A stretch of DNA of 64,000 bases from Oligoflexia bacterium (GCA_015232355.1 JADFZW010000008.1:1-64000), one strand, 5' to 3'; shown: positions 28,437-38,468, counted from the first letter of the stretch. Numbers and translations are program-made. The notes: generated by a model not told the origin, from the letters alone.

Positions 28437-29698
28437 TAGTTTCTTCCCTCGTTATGTAACCACTCTCCTTTCCATTCTTTTTTATGTTTATTAATTTTTG
28501 ATATCCATTCTTCTTTCTTTAAGAGAGAAGGAAACAAATCTGGTGAAACAGTATTTTCAGAAGACCATAAATTTTTAATCATTCCATCTTTTTCAATAAT
28601 ACCAATATGAATTTTAGTGGATAAAACTCTATCTCCTTCTTTAAAAAATTGTGGCCCTTCTGGAGTTTCTAATTTAATTTTAGGAAGTATTTTTAAAATT
28701 TCTTTAGGATCAAAAGATTTTGCTTTCTCTACAGCTTCTTTCCAAAAATAAACAGATGTGTATCCATTATAAAAAGCATATCCAACATTTTTAAGAGGAT
28801 ATTTATAGGTATCTAATCCATCTTTTACTCTTTGTACAAATGGAGAATTCTCTCCACCAATAAAATTTGATGCTACATAAGTTCCGGGTAAGGTTCGATT
28901 TCCCATATCATCGATAAAATTCTCATCGATATTGAAACTAATTATATTTAAATTATATACATCTTTTGCATGAGCATGGAATGCTTTGAAAAAGACTATA
29001 TTCTCATCACCAAATAATAAATTGACAATTACATTAGGTATATCATTGGTAATATCTTCTATAAGGGGACCAATCTTTTTCTCATCCGGAGTAATTGGAT
29101 AATCAAGCTTATGTTCATTTAATACTATAATGTTATTTTTTTTTGCATATTCAATTATAAGATCTCTTACAATAGCGGAGTAAATATCTTTTGCTGAAAC
29201 AATATAAACCTTATTTCCAAATTTTTTTACCATCCAATCTAGTGCAGTTAAAACTAATTGATTAGCTGCTGGTGATGTAGCAAAGGTGTTGTTGAACTCA
29301 TCAAATCCTTCATTTGCTCCAGAATAGACAAGTAATCTGTTTGAGAGGTCAGGCATTGATCTTCTACAAACAGCAGACCAACATCCAAATATTGCTTTAT
29401 ACTTTTCGTTTGAAACTACCTCTTCAATTTTATCGGATATCAAATTGTCAGTTCTAAGATTATTAATTATCACAGGTTTTATTCTTGAACCATTTACTCC
29501 ACCCATTTTATTTATTTCTCTAATAGCAAATATAATTCCTTCTGTATTTTCTTTGGCACTAACTAAGTTAGAAGCAAATTCATTCTTAAAAACCGCCACT
29601 TCCACTTCACTTTCAAACATAGATACAATTCTTTTAATAAACACAAAAAGTGTTAAGACAACAACAATCAGTGGGACGTATTTAAGTATACTGCTCAA
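28436..29698 (-). CDS. Membrane-anchored branched-chain amino acid/urea-type periplasmic binding protein
   Basis: 420 residues. An uncleaved N-terminal anchor (ILKYVPLIVVVLTLFVFI) is followed by a type I periplasmic binding fold: GIIFAIREINKMGGVNGSRIKPVI, YKAIFGCWSAVCRRSMPDL, LDWMVKKFGNKVYIVSAKDIYSA and GYAFYNGYTSVYFWKEAVEKA. The pattern is closest to urea/short-chain amide binding proteins (UrtA/AmiC type). No permease or ATPase of that ABC class is next to it; instead a TauE/SafE permease overlaps its stop codon. Start is a TTG with AGGTG upstream. It may act as a sensor. Confident for the family, less so for ligand. Confidence 0.8.
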   Translation of the reverse strand: MSSILKYVPLIVVVLTLFVFIKRIVSMFESEVEVAVFKNEFASNLVSAKENTEGIIFAIREINKMGGVNGSRIKPVIINNLRTDNLISDKIEEVVSNEKYKAIFGCWSAVCRRSMPDLSNRLLVYSGANEGFDEFNNTFATSPAANQLVLTALDWMVKKFGNKVYIVSAKDIYSAIVRDLIIEYAKKNNIIVLNEHKLDYPITPDEKKIGPLIEDITNDIPNVIVNLLFGDENIVFFKAFHAHAKDVYNLNIISFNIDENFIDDMGNRTLPGTYVASNFIGGENSPFVQRVKDGLDTYKYPLKNVGYAFYNGYTSVYFWKEAVEKAKSFDPKEILKILPKIKLETPEGPQFFKEGDRVLSTKIHIGIIEKDGMIKNLWSSENTVSPDLFPSLLKKEEWISKINKHKKEWKGEWLHNEGRN

Positions 29699-29985
29699 AA
29701 TACACCTGTTTTTTTATGTTGAGGAAGTGAGTAACCAATTTATTTTTTTTATATTCTTTTTTATATTCTATTTTATATTCTTTTTTTAAAAATATAAAAT
29801 CTCATTCCCAATACATAAATAAGTTTATTTTAAATATTTAATAAAAAAAACCATTCCTTTTTTGGAAAATAATTCCTAGAAAAAAAATGCCGTTAATGTA
29901 AAAGAAATCTATACCGATACAATAAGGGTTGGGCATTGGCCCTTTTTTATTATCTTATTTTCCCAAACTTAAAGGAGAATTTAAA
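29699..29985. other. Divergent intergenic region between the binding-protein and DUF697 genes
   Basis: AT-rich, with a run of repeated TTTTATATTC units (about 29745-29785) and long A/T tracts. It must hold both divergent promoters. It also contains the hairpin annotated separately at 29924-29948. Confidence 0.5.
29924..29948 (+). terminator. Terminator-like hairpin in the leader of the DUF697 gene
   Basis: AAGGG pairs with CCCTT around an 11-nt G-rich loop and is followed by a T run. It ends about 38 nt before the DUF697 start codon, so it could be an attenuator or the end of a short leader RNA. The stem is only 5 bp. Confidence 0.35.
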
Positions 29986-30498
29986 ATGTCAGAAAATGCA
30001 AAAACAACTGAGAGTAAAGAGTGCACAGACCAATGTTGTCTTGATCTTAGAGACTCTAAAATTAACGGAATTATTAAGCAAAATATGCTATGGGCACTTG
30101 GTGCAGGAATCATTCCAGTTCCATTCTTAGATATGGCCGGCATAATGGTTGTTCAAATTAAGATGTTGAAAGAAATATCAGATGAACATCATGTACGCTT
30201 CTCAGAGAGTGCCGCTAAATCTGCTATAGCAGCTTTGGCCGCTGGTTTAGGTGCTGTATGGTTTGAAGCATTCGCTATTGAAGTATTTTCAATGGTTCCA
30301 GTTATAGGACAAGCAATACATACTGTGACTGTTCCAATCTTGGCCGCTGCTTTCACATATGCTATTGGACACGTCTTTGACAATCATTTTAGAGCTGGTG
30401 GAACTTTAACAGATTTTAATCCTGGTAAAGTAAAAGAAGCTTTCAACAAAACATTTGCTCATGGCCAAGATGTTGCCAAAGAAATGCACAAGAAATAA
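29986..30498 (+). CDS. DUF697-family small membrane protein
   Basis: 170 residues from the ATG at 29986, which has an AAAGGAG ribosome site (longer frames upstream lack one). The core GAGIIPVPFLDMAGIMVVQIKMLKEISDEHHV followed by AAIAALAAGLGAVWFEAF and a Gly/Ala-rich hydrophobic second half is the DUF697 pattern: a proline-containing reentrant helix and an LDxxxLxxVQ-like motif. The last 40 residues are soluble and lysine-rich. Five cysteines lie near the N-terminus, including CTDQCC. Function of the family is unclear; some members are near GTPases. Well supported as a gene. Confidence 0.85.
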   Translation: MSENAKTTESKECTDQCCLDLRDSKINGIIKQNMLWALGAGIIPVPFLDMAGIMVVQIKMLKEISDEHHVRFSESAAKSAIAALAAGLGAVWFEAFAIEVFSMVPVIGQAIHTVTVPILAAAFTYAIGHVFDNHFRAGGTLTDFNPGKVKEAFNKTFAHGQDVAKEMHKK

Positions 30499-30615
30499 TA
30501 ATCAAACGAAAATCATTCCCTCTTTTAAAATATTTCAATTTTAAATAAAAACAATGATATTATAAAGTAAGTATAATCAAAAAAAAATAGTAAATAATTT
30601 TTATTTACAAAAACT

Positions 30616-31932
30616 ATGTTTACAAAAACTATTGAAGAGAAATTTAATAAAATATTTATTCCCTATTTCGACAAAAGGGATTTAATTAATTATCCCAAAG
30701 CTTGGAGCATTCTTGTCACTTATCTTATTCTACTATGTACAGAGGTATCTGCTGCAATAGTATTTCTTTTTACAAATCCAAGCTTCTTCAAAGCACCTCA
30801 TGTTATAGTTTCATATCTCGTTTGTACTTCCTTTGCTTTGTTATCATTATATCTTTTGAAACAAAACAATCTTAAATTAGCAATAAATCTTACCGTAATA
30901 TTTCTTATAACAATGATAGTAGCAGGATTGGCCAGCAAAATGTCCATAAAAGGATCAACATATTTTTCCATAAACGTCCTCTATGCTCTAACCGCCATCA
31001 GTTTGATATCAATGTTTTCAACAAAAAGACATATACAATTTGTTACCATTATCTACCTCATTTCTTTCATAGTTTATTATATACATATGAAAAATTTATT
31101 TTCACCATTATATAAAGATTCAGCACAAATAACTCTGGTAATGGGATTAGCACTAATAATTATCGTTACTTCTATTTCTCATTTTGTTATGTATTCTCGC
31201 GATCACATCAATATGAAGATATCAAATGAAATTACACGCAATCATAAACTTACTATTAAATTAAATAATTCTTTCAAGCAAAGAGCATCTGAATTAAAAT
31301 CAATCAAAGCAAAATATTTACAAGTTAATAATGAAATATCTACCGCAGATAAAGATATTTGTGAAATCTTAAGAATAAATAATGAATATGAACAAAAATC
31401 AAATGAGATTGCTAACACTATAATGGTACAAACAAAAGAAGGCGAATCCATTATAAATAAATTAGATGATGCCTTTAAGTTAATTAAAGGCACAAATCTT
31501 CGTTTAATGCAAATTATCGATATATTTATAAAAATGAATTCCCGAATATCCATTATTAATGACATTGCCTTTGAAACAAAAATTCTTGCTTTTAATGCTT
31601 CCATTGAAGCTGCACGAGCTGGAGGCCAAGAAGAGAAAGGATTCAAAGTTGTATCAAAAGAAGTAGAAAACTTAGCTAACAAAAGCAATGATGTTGCAAA
31701 AGAAATATCAGAAATCATAGAAGAGAGTAAGCATCAAATTATAAAGATTATAGAAAATATATCTTCTCACTCAAACCACACAGAAAAAATAAGCAAAATT
31801 TCAAAAGAAAAATATATTCAATTATCACAAGAGATTAATCTCTTATGCCAGCAAATTGCTTTGATTAATATGAATAATCAAAAATTAGAACAAAATATTA
31901 AACACCATTTTAAAGCAATGAAGGTCAGCTAG
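30616..31932 (+). CDS. Membrane chemotaxis receptor-like protein (paralogue 1)
   Basis: 438 residues. The N-terminal 200 residues contain about six membrane segments with short loops and no large periplasmic sensor, so the stimulus may be membrane- or energy-related. A coiled coil (residues 210-310) leads to the methyl-accepting signalling hairpin tip at about 318-345, reading FETKILAFNASIEAARAGG, where canonical receptors have QTNLLALNAAIEAARAGE. The C-terminal coil (EISEIIEESKHQIIKII) is short. Start ATG at 30616 lacks an obvious ribosome site and lies in a 15-bp tandem duplication. A close paralogue follows 33 nt downstream. No CheA or CheW nearby. Confidence 0.85.
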   Translation: MFTKTIEEKFNKIFIPYFDKRDLINYPKAWSILVTYLILLCTEVSAAIVFLFTNPSFFKAPHVIVSYLVCTSFALLSLYLLKQNNLKLAINLTVIFLITMIVAGLASKMSIKGSTYFSINVLYALTAISLISMFSTKRHIQFVTIIYLISFIVYYIHMKNLFSPLYKDSAQITLVMGLALIIIVTSISHFVMYSRDHINMKISNEITRNHKLTIKLNNSFKQRASELKSIKAKYLQVNNEISTADKDICEILRINNEYEQKSNEIANTIMVQTKEGESIINKLDDAFKLIKGTNLRLMQIIDIFIKMNSRISIINDIAFETKILAFNASIEAARAGGQEEKGFKVVSKEVENLANKSNDVAKEISEIIEESKHQIIKIIENISSHSNHTEKISKISKEKYIQLSQEINLLCQQIALINMNNQKLEQNIKHHFKAMKVS

Positions 31933-31964
31933 GCAATACAAAACAAGGTATAAAGGTATAATTG

Positions 31965-33281
31965 ATGATAACTAAAGAAATCATTAATCACATAAAAAAA
32001 ACATTTATTCCCTCATTCAACAGCTACAACACTCAAGATTACCTGAAAGTCTATGCTCTCTTAATCTGCTATCTCTCACTTCTCATTATCGAAATATTGG
32101 CAACCATAATATTTGTCTACACAAAACCAACTTTATTAACAGAACCAAACATCATACTCTGTTATGTAATATGCACCTTTTCTTCACTCTCCTCTCTCTA
32201 TTTTTTACATCAAGGAAAATTAAACACAACAATTAATATTACAATTACATTTTTATCTATAATGATAATAGCTGGACTTTTAAGCAAAATGACCGTTAAA
32301 AGATCCATGATCTTTCCAACAAATATATTCTATGCTTTAGCAGCACTTAATATAATATCCATCTTTGCAACTAAAACACATATTAAAATTATTACAACTT
32401 TTTTTGTTATAAGTGTTTTTTCATATTATATTTATATGAAAGATATTTTTCCTCTAATGTTTAGTGATTCGGCGAGATTGATCTCTGTTATGGGAATAGG
32501 ATTAATCTTCGTTGTTGCTTCAGTATCATACTCTTTTGTACATTCGAGTGAAAGCGCAAGAAAAATAATTTTAAATGAAATTAAATATAATAGTAAACTT
32601 AATCAAGAATTGAATAACCTTGTTAAAAAGCGCGCTGAGGAACTATTTCTTGTTAATAAAAAATTTACTCAAGTAAATAATGAAATTGCGATAGCTGATA
32701 AAAACATTCAGGACCTCCTTCATACAAATAATAAATATGGATTAAAGTCTCAAGAAATTGTGAATTCTATGCTCTCTAAAACACAAAAAGGTGCACTAGC
32801 TATGAATGAAATGAATGATGCTTTTAAATCCATAAAAAATGCGAATTCCGAGTTAAATGATATTTTAAATATTTTCAACTCAGTAGAATCACGCATCTCT
32901 CTTCTCTATGATATTACTTTTGAAACCAAAATCCTTTCCATCAATGCTTCAATCGAAGCGGCCCGTGCTAAAAATATTAATGGTCAAGGATTTGCGGTAG
33001 TAGCAGGCGAAGTTGGAAGTTTAGCTTTAAAAAGTAATGATGCTGCATTGGAAATAGAAAAAATTCTTCGAGAAAGCAAAGAACAAGTTATAGAGATAAT
33101 AGGAAACATAACTCAACAATCTGAAAATATTCAAGAGATAAGCAATAATTCAATAGATAAATACTCTCAATTATCAAAAGAGATTAATCTACTTTGTGAT
33201 CAGGTTAATTTAATAAAAACTAACAATCTTAAACAAGAAAATGTTATTGATGATCATTTTAAAAAGATGAAGATTGCTTAA
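31965..33281 (+). CDS. Membrane chemotaxis receptor-like protein (paralogue 2)
   Basis: 438 residues, colinear with the preceding gene: same six-segment membrane N-terminus (for instance ILCYVICTFSSLSSLYFLHQG against IVSYLVCTSFALLSLYLLKQN), same coil (KFTQVNNEIAIADKNI) and the tip FETKILSINASIEAARA...GQGFAVVAGEVGSLA. The two clearly arose by tandem duplication and have diverged considerably. This copy has the more canonical FAVVAxEV motif. ATG at 31965 is chosen because AAAGG at 31952-31956 is well placed. It converges on the protease gene with a 10-bp gap. Cytoplasmic signalling partners are not encoded nearby. Confidence 0.85.
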   Translation: MITKEIINHIKKTFIPSFNSYNTQDYLKVYALLICYLSLLIIEILATIIFVYTKPTLLTEPNIILCYVICTFSSLSSLYFLHQGKLNTTINITITFLSIMIIAGLLSKMTVKRSMIFPTNIFYALAALNIISIFATKTHIKIITTFFVISVFSYYIYMKDIFPLMFSDSARLISVMGIGLIFVVASVSYSFVHSSESARKIILNEIKYNSKLNQELNNLVKKRAEELFLVNKKFTQVNNEIAIADKNIQDLLHTNNKYGLKSQEIVNSMLSKTQKGALAMNEMNDAFKSIKNANSELNDILNIFNSVESRISLLYDITFETKILSINASIEAARAKNINGQGFAVVAGEVGSLALKSNDAALEIEKILRESKEQVIEIIGNITQQSENIQEISNNSIDKYSQLSKEINLLCDQVNLIKTNNLKQENVIDDHFKKMKIA

Positions 33282-33291
33282 GCTATTCTGT

Positions 33292-35304
33292 TTACTGTTG
33301 AATAGCTAGTGTCGAACTTGCCTTTTTCTGATTAATAAAAAATGCATTCTTATCTACGATAGTATTTGCTTCGAATGGATTTTTCTCCATTACTATCTTG
33401 AATGTCTTTCGTTCTTTTTTCGCAAAATATCCCCATTTAGATTTATTAACAAGAAATTTATCCGACTTCGAATCTAGCTTTGAACTTATCTCAAAATATA
33501 TTGATGGCGGTAATATGCTTTCAGCATCTAGTAGTAAAAATTTTACTCCTGCATTTGACAATCTCCAACTAATTATCTCTATACCTGTATTGTTTATCAT
33601 TTCTAAATCTGCAATAACATATTTATCTCCAAAGTTTTTAATATCTTTAAAAACAAGATTAACAGCTCCATTTGCTTCACCTTCATTGTCCTCATCTCCT
33701 TCAGCAGTATTCTCTTTTTCTTTAGTTAAAATCTCATAGCGATTATTTTTATAGTACAACTTACTTTGCACAGTAGAGATAATTTCATCAGTAAAACTAC
33801 CACCTTGATTATTAGAGAAAAGTGAAATGTTAATTGGATAAAGATCATTATCTAAAAAATTGCATCCTGAAATCTCTTTATATCCTTGTGGTAACTCTGC
33901 AAATGTTCTTGAAGGATCATCTCCAAAACGAAAATACAAAGTAGTGTCTTTAATTTTTAACAATAGATAATCTTTAGCATAACTAGCAATTGTCAATTTG
34001 ATATCTTTGCAAATTAACTCCTGTTTTAAATTAGCATTATAAGATGCTTTATAAGTCTCCACACCTTTTATTATTCCTTCATACAAAGGAACTCCACCAC
34101 TATTCCCATTTACATTTAAATTTAAAGCAATTTTTTTGTTAAAACTTTTCCCATTCGGCATTGTAAAATTACACTCATGAAGAACTTTATTTGTATTAAC
34201 ACTACTGTCTACTCCCACAATTCCCTCATCTTGTAGTTTATAATTTCCACCTCTCAAAATATGAGTTACTGTCAGCAATTTATTGTCTACATTATCTGTA
34301 GTAGTGGCCGAAGAATATTTTTTATTCTCAATTAAATTTTGCTTATCATAGCAAGATGCCTCAGCGACAGTAGCAATTTCCGTAGCACTATACTCGCTTG
34401 AATTTTGCAAATTATACATATTTAATACTTGATTTATCCAAGGCAAATAGTAACTAGCACGTGTATAAACGCCAGGAAGTTTTTTTTGTCCACAACCCTT
34501 TCCCCAACTTACAACACCAATAAGTTGCGCTGGCGTATTCGTATTTATAGCATCCACTGTACTTCCTGCATTTACAACCAACGGCCCTCCAGAATCTCCC
34601 CAACAACTATCCTTTACTCCATTTTCCATCTCACCAGCACAAATTTGTCTCTCACCTTGAATATTCTCATCCTTGTTGGCGGCCCTACACATCTCTGATG
34701 AGATTTCAGTTACATTCACCGATTGCATATCCTCTAACCACAAATCACCATATGAAGATATATTTCCAAATCCCATAACGGTTAACTCTCTACTTGGTTT
34801 CTCTGTGCTATCCATATAAATAGGAATGGTTTTTAATTCTGGATTTTTAAGAAGTGGATTTGTTTCATCTAAAATAATAATCGCTAAATCATTAATGGTT
34901 TTAGCTGAATCATAGAGAGGATGAACAAAAGCTGCTTTAACATTAATTAACGTCTCTTTTTTCATATCACTTATTCTATCAGCTTTTAAAACAACGTAAA
35001 TCTTCTCCGTTAAATCCTCCACACAATGAGCAGCAGTCAGTACGGCCGTTACATGATCATTTTTTATTAAAGCACCTCCACAGATTGGATAAAAAGAACC
35101 GCTACCACCCTCTTCATTATTTGCAAAACCTATCGATGCAAAATATGCCGGTGCCTTGATAGTTTCACCACCTAATATTTTCATTCCAGCACTCATTCCA
35201 GCACCACCACCTCCTCCTCTACCTATATCACTGCTCTTGCCTGTGGCCACACCAGAAACGCTAATAGTCACTAAAATAAATAATAGTAAAAGTAATTCTT
35301 TCAT
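33292..35304 (-). CDS. Secreted trypsin-like (S1) serine protease with a large C-terminal extension
   Basis: 670 residues. Signal peptide MKELLLLLFILVTISVSG, then a Gly-rich linker and an activation-type start KILGGE. Catalytic triad: AAHC near residue 91, NDLAII near 136, GDSGGPLV near 235. The domain ends near 275 (GVYTRASYYLPWINQVL). The remaining 390 residues are beta-rich, with no assignable fold, and have paired cysteines (for example near 313 and 381); they may be a binding or processing domain. Strong GGAG ribosome site upstream on the minus strand. Convergent with the receptor pair. Secreted trypsin-like proteases are common in predatory bacteria. Activity is well supported by the intact triad. 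Confidence 0.93.
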   Translation of the reverse strand: MKELLLLLFILVTISVSGVATGKSSDIGRGGGGGAGMSAGMKILGGETIKAPAYFASIGFANNEEGGSGSFYPICGGALIKNDHVTAVLTAAHCVEDLTEKIYVVLKADRISDMKKETLINVKAAFVHPLYDSAKTINDLAIIILDETNPLLKNPELKTIPIYMDSTEKPSRELTVMGFGNISSYGDLWLEDMQSVNVTEISSEMCRAANKDENIQGERQICAGEMENGVKDSCWGDSGGPLVVNAGSTVDAINTNTPAQLIGVVSWGKGCGQKKLPGVYTRASYYLPWINQVLNMYNLQNSSEYSATEIATVAEASCYDKQNLIENKKYSSATTTDNVDNKLLTVTHILRGGNYKLQDEGIVGVDSSVNTNKVLHECNFTMPNGKSFNKKIALNLNVNGNSGGVPLYEGIIKGVETYKASYNANLKQELICKDIKLTIASYAKDYLLLKIKDTTLYFRFGDDPSRTFAELPQGYKEISGCNFLDNDLYPINISLFSNNQGGSFTDEIISTVQSKLYYKNNRYEILTKEKENTAEGDEDNEGEANGAVNLVFKDIKNFGDKYVIADLEMINNTGIEIISWRLSNAGVKFLLLDAESILPPSIYFEISSKLDSKSDKFLVNKSKWGYFAKKERKTFKIVMEKNPFEANTIVDKNAFFINQKKASSTLAIQQ

Positions 35305-35433
35305 TTAAAAATTCTCCTCTGTATTTTAGAAAAAAACAATGATGAGATAGAATAAATTATTTGTCAAGGTTAAGGGGTCAAGGTGCCAGTGCCTTAAACC
35401 GTGTAGAGTCCATTCTTGTCCAACAACCAAAAA

Positions 35434-35820
35434 CTATTTAAAACGCTCTATCGCCTCTAATAGATCTGAACAAATATCTTCCCTATTAAGCTCACTTGTA
35501 GATGATAGGATTTTGTTTTGAATATCAGAGGGAACAAAAACAAACTTCATCTTTTTATTAATGGTAGATAGATTGTTTTTTAAAACAGTCAAAGATGAAA
35601 TCCAACTATCTGGAATTTTATCAGTACAACAAAAATTAATCACTAGATCTTTAGGATTGGTTAAAAACTCTGAAATTCTCTCTTGAAATTCCTCTAAACC
35701 ATTTTCTGTATCCATTTTAAAGAGGATAACAATTACATATAAATTTCTTTCGATTATTTTAAAATTTTTATTACTCTTACTGTTATTTATTATAGTCATC
35801 AATACACCATCAATACACAC
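35434..35820 (-). CDS. STAS-like protein downstream of the ankyrin gene
   Basis: About 121-128 residues. The core LVINFCCTDKIPDSWISSLTVLKNNLSTINKKMKFVFVPSDIQNKILSS follows the strand-helix-strand pattern of STAS domains, with S near the expected phosphorylation position, but it is divergent. The GTG at 35820 directly follows the ankyrin gene's TGA; an ATG at 35799 is the alternative start and neither has a good ribosome site, so translation may be coupled. The start region contains an 11-bp duplication (GTGTATTGATG). Probably works with the ankyrin protein as one operon. Confidence 0.6.
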   Translation of the reverse strand: MCIDGVLMTIINNSKSNKNFKIIERNLYVIVILFKMDTENGLEEFQERISEFLTNPKDLVINFCCTDKIPDSWISSLTVLKNNLSTINKKMKFVFVPSDIQNKILSSTSELNREDICSDLLEAIERFK

Positions 35821-37155
35821 TCAATGCGCTCTAATTTTATGCTTATTCTTTGCTAATAACTCTACAATCGCTGTTAACTTTTTATGTTTTGCATACTCTA
35901 TGGCAGTTATTCCCTTGTGATCAAATCCAGCTATAGGTTCATTAGCAGCATCCAATATTGCCTCAACCATTTTTACGCTCTTACTGATAACTGCTAAAAT
36001 TAAAATCGGCGTACCCTTCACTCGAAATTTATGATTGGCACCAGCTTCAATCAACTTTTGTGCTATTTCCACATGACCATTCATCACCGACCAGGCCAGA
36101 GGAGAAATTGCATTTGATTTACGATCCTCAACCTTCGCACCACACTTTAGTAAAAATTGCACAATATCCACATGGCCATGAATAGAAGCATACGTTAAAG
36201 CAGTATATCCATTAAAATCTTTCGCATTTACATCTATATACTTTGCAAATCTTTCAACCAAATTAAATGATCCTCTAATCGCCAATTGCATAAGTATATT
36301 AGAACCATTTTCAAATTTCTTTTTGGAGAGTTTAATCATATCGAGATTGTCTGCAAAGTCCATTACTTCAAAACTCTTATCGCCAGAATCATCACCTCTG
36401 CTACTATTAACATAATCTACTTCTTCAGCAAGGCTCTTTTCTAATATCTCCATTTCAGAAGAGATTGAGAGATCATCTATTGTATTGATATTTATTTTTT
36501 TCTTATCAGCAGGTTTTAATTTCACTGGCATCTCAACATCTTTTTGTATATCAAGCGGCATCACTAATCCAGGCGGCATTACTGCTCCAGCGGCCAACAA
36601 CATTTTAGCAATGTTAATGTTTCCTGACTCTATGGCCATATGAAGGGCCGTCTGCTCTTTATTTTTAAATTCCAAATTAACTTTTCTTTCTATCAACATC
36701 TTTACGATAAGTTCATCACCAAAGATCACAGCATAGTTAAGTGGAGTAAAACCATAATTATCTGCTCGATTGCAATCAATATTATTTTCCAACAAACACT
36801 GGCCCATCTGAAAGTTATTGTTCATTATCGCATACATTAAGGCATTCTTACCTGAATTATCGACAGCATTTATGTCAGCATCACTATAGAGTAAAAGTTT
36901 AGCGGTATGAAGAGAACCAACAATAGATGATTGAATAAGAGGAGTGGTTTTACTAGAAGAAGAGAAATTAGTATTAACACCACAACTAATTAACAACTCT
37001 GCAATTTTTTCCTTCTTGTTAATTATAGAAAAGGTTAGTGGATCCAATCCCTCATCGTTAACTACATTTAAATCCACATCCTGTGCAATTAATTCGCAAA
37101 GTCCCTTAATATCTTCTTTAAGACAATACTCAAAAATTTTTTTTATCTGATCCAT
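35821..37155 (-). CDS. Ankyrin-repeat protein
   Basis: 444 residues, no signal peptide. Ankyrin units: about five or six in the first 190 residues (EGLDPLTFSIINKKEKIAELLISCGVN, SGKNALMYAIMNNNFQMGQCLLENNID, YGFTPLNYAVIFGDELIVKMLIERKVN, EQTALHMAIESGNINIAKMLLAAGA) and five more between 280 and 440 (FNGYTALTYASIHGHVDIVQFLLKCGA, ISPLAWSVMNGHVEIAQKLIEAGAN). The repeats are separated by an acidic linker (about 200-275). Ankyrin proteins are protein-binding scaffolds; some are delivered to host cells, but no export signal is visible. STAS-like gene follows immediately and the START-protein gene precedes it by 12 nt. Confidence 0.9.
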   Translation of the reverse strand: MDQIKKIFEYCLKEDIKGLCELIAQDVDLNVVNDEGLDPLTFSIINKKEKIAELLISCGVNTNFSSSSKTTPLIQSSIVGSLHTAKLLLYSDADINAVDNSGKNALMYAIMNNNFQMGQCLLENNIDCNRADNYGFTPLNYAVIFGDELIVKMLIERKVNLEFKNKEQTALHMAIESGNINIAKMLLAAGAVMPPGLVMPLDIQKDVEMPVKLKPADKKKININTIDDLSISSEMEILEKSLAEEVDYVNSSRGDDSGDKSFEVMDFADNLDMIKLSKKKFENGSNILMQLAIRGSFNLVERFAKYIDVNAKDFNGYTALTYASIHGHVDIVQFLLKCGAKVEDRKSNAISPLAWSVMNGHVEIAQKLIEAGANHKFRVKGTPILILAVISKSVKMVEAILDAANEPIAGFDHKGITAIEYAKHKKLTAIVELLAKNKHKIRAH

Positions 37156-37167
37156 TTTTATTTTTGC

Positions 37168-37866
37168 TTACAGTAATGGTTGAAGTTTTTTGTCAACTTC
37201 AATATCTTTCCTCTCTAATTGATTCTTTAAACGAGCAACAAAATTAGTTGGCCAATCTTTTTGAACCATATTTACAATCCACACAGGAAGAAGCCCTTTA
37301 AAGTTGTTAAATAAGATCATTTGAAGGTAGGTATGATCAGCATCGACTGCTTTCAAAAAAACATCACCATTGTAAGTCTCTCCACGTACACAACCGGTTT
37401 CAACCGCTACATCTGCAATTGTAGTAGACTCCATCGTTGCTTTGGCAAATTTTCCTTTAAAGTCAACATCTGCTTTAATTCTAACTAAAAACTCTCTATC
37501 AGAGACTGGCCAAGGAGCATCGTATGTTCCCTTTTCAATTTTTTCAAATGGAGAGATTTGCTGAATTACTTTTGCCTCCTTCATATTAGGTACCCACTCA
37601 TGTTTACGTTCAGTCGAATCCAAAACAGTTAATACCTTTGCTAGAGGAAATGCTATAGTGGCCTCAATTTTCAGAGGGTAAATTCCACTTTCATGAGCAA
37701 CTTCACCTTTGAATACTTTATATCCTGACTCATCTTTTATTAAAATCCACTTGGTATTTGGTAAAAGATCCTGGTCTGCCGCAAAAACGAAACAAACAAA
37801 GGATACAAAATAAAATAAAGAAATGATGACACTAATGGTGGTGCCTAAGAACATAGTTTTTTTCAT
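37168..37866 (-). CDS. Exported START-domain lipid-binding protein
   Basis: 232 residues. Signal peptide MKKTMFLGTTISVIISLFYFVSFVCFVFA, then a START domain: GYKVFKGEVAHESGIYPLKIEATIAFPLAKVLTVLDSTERKHEWVPNMKEAKVIQ, YDAPWPVSDREFLVRIKADVDF and HTYLQMILFNNFKGLLPVWIVNMVQKDWP, the conserved SDREF and lP.w.vn......p features of bacterial START proteins. They form a hydrophobic tunnel for a single lipid and may carry lipids across the periplasm. First gene of a likely operon with the ankyrin and STAS-like genes (12 and 0 nt apart). Confidence 0.88.
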   Translation of the reverse strand: MKKTMFLGTTISVIISLFYFVSFVCFVFAADQDLLPNTKWILIKDESGYKVFKGEVAHESGIYPLKIEATIAFPLAKVLTVLDSTERKHEWVPNMKEAKVIQQISPFEKIEKGTYDAPWPVSDREFLVRIKADVDFKGKFAKATMESTTIADVAVETGCVRGETYNGDVFLKAVDADHTYLQMILFNNFKGLLPVWIVNMVQKDWPTNFVARLKNQLERKDIEVDKKLQPLL

Positions 37867-37998
37867 AATTCACTCTCAATTTACTACTCAATTTACTAAA
37901 ATAAAATTGATGTTAATATCATTTTTATGGTCAGAAAAGAGTAATTCATCAAAGGACATAAATAATGAGCGGGCCAGGAATCTGCGTTTATTTCTTAT

Positions 37999-38226
37999 TT
38001 AAGAAAATATATCTTCCAAAGTAATCAGATAATCAAAATATTGTGAGGCCACTAATTTTTTATTTGCACCAAAACTGCTGATCAAAGCGGTCTCTATGCT
38101 ATATCCTAAAGGTAAAGTTAGTAAGCTCTTTTTCCATTCAACTTCTTTAATCACTTCCATGGATATTTCTTCAGATTTAAATTTTATTTCACAGATAGTA
38201 ATAATTTTTTCCATCTCATTAATCAT
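37999..38226 (-). pseudogene. Fragment of a DUF234-type AAA ATPase (C-terminal end)
   Basis: The 75-residue frame reads IITICEIKFKSEEISMEV...KKSLLTLPLGYSIETALISSFGANKK...YFDYLITLEDIF. This is the C-terminal nuclease-like segment (ICEIKF...) plus the usual last strand (TLDDLF) of the archaeal-type AAA ATPase/DUF234 family, which is normally about 450 residues. The ATPase part is absent, and a stop lies 10 codons before the ATG. A second fragment, from the middle of the same family, is at 62509-62733. The 38227-38468 gap holds no other gene that I can support. Confidence 0.55.
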
Positions 38227-38468
38227 GATTCCTTGAGAGGAAAAAGTCCCTTTAAATTAATTTCCAAATTAATACGTCCATAGAGTGCTTTTGAATTTAT
38301 AACTTATTTTAGGAGTGCTTATAAGCGATTTCAATCGAAGATACTCATATGTTTTTTAAAAGAAAAGTACTAGAAGACAATGCCAACAACTATGAAGATT
38401 ATCTTCACATAATGACTCCAGTAAAGGCGAACGATTTAAAAAATCTACAAGCAAGTTACGTTAATAAG

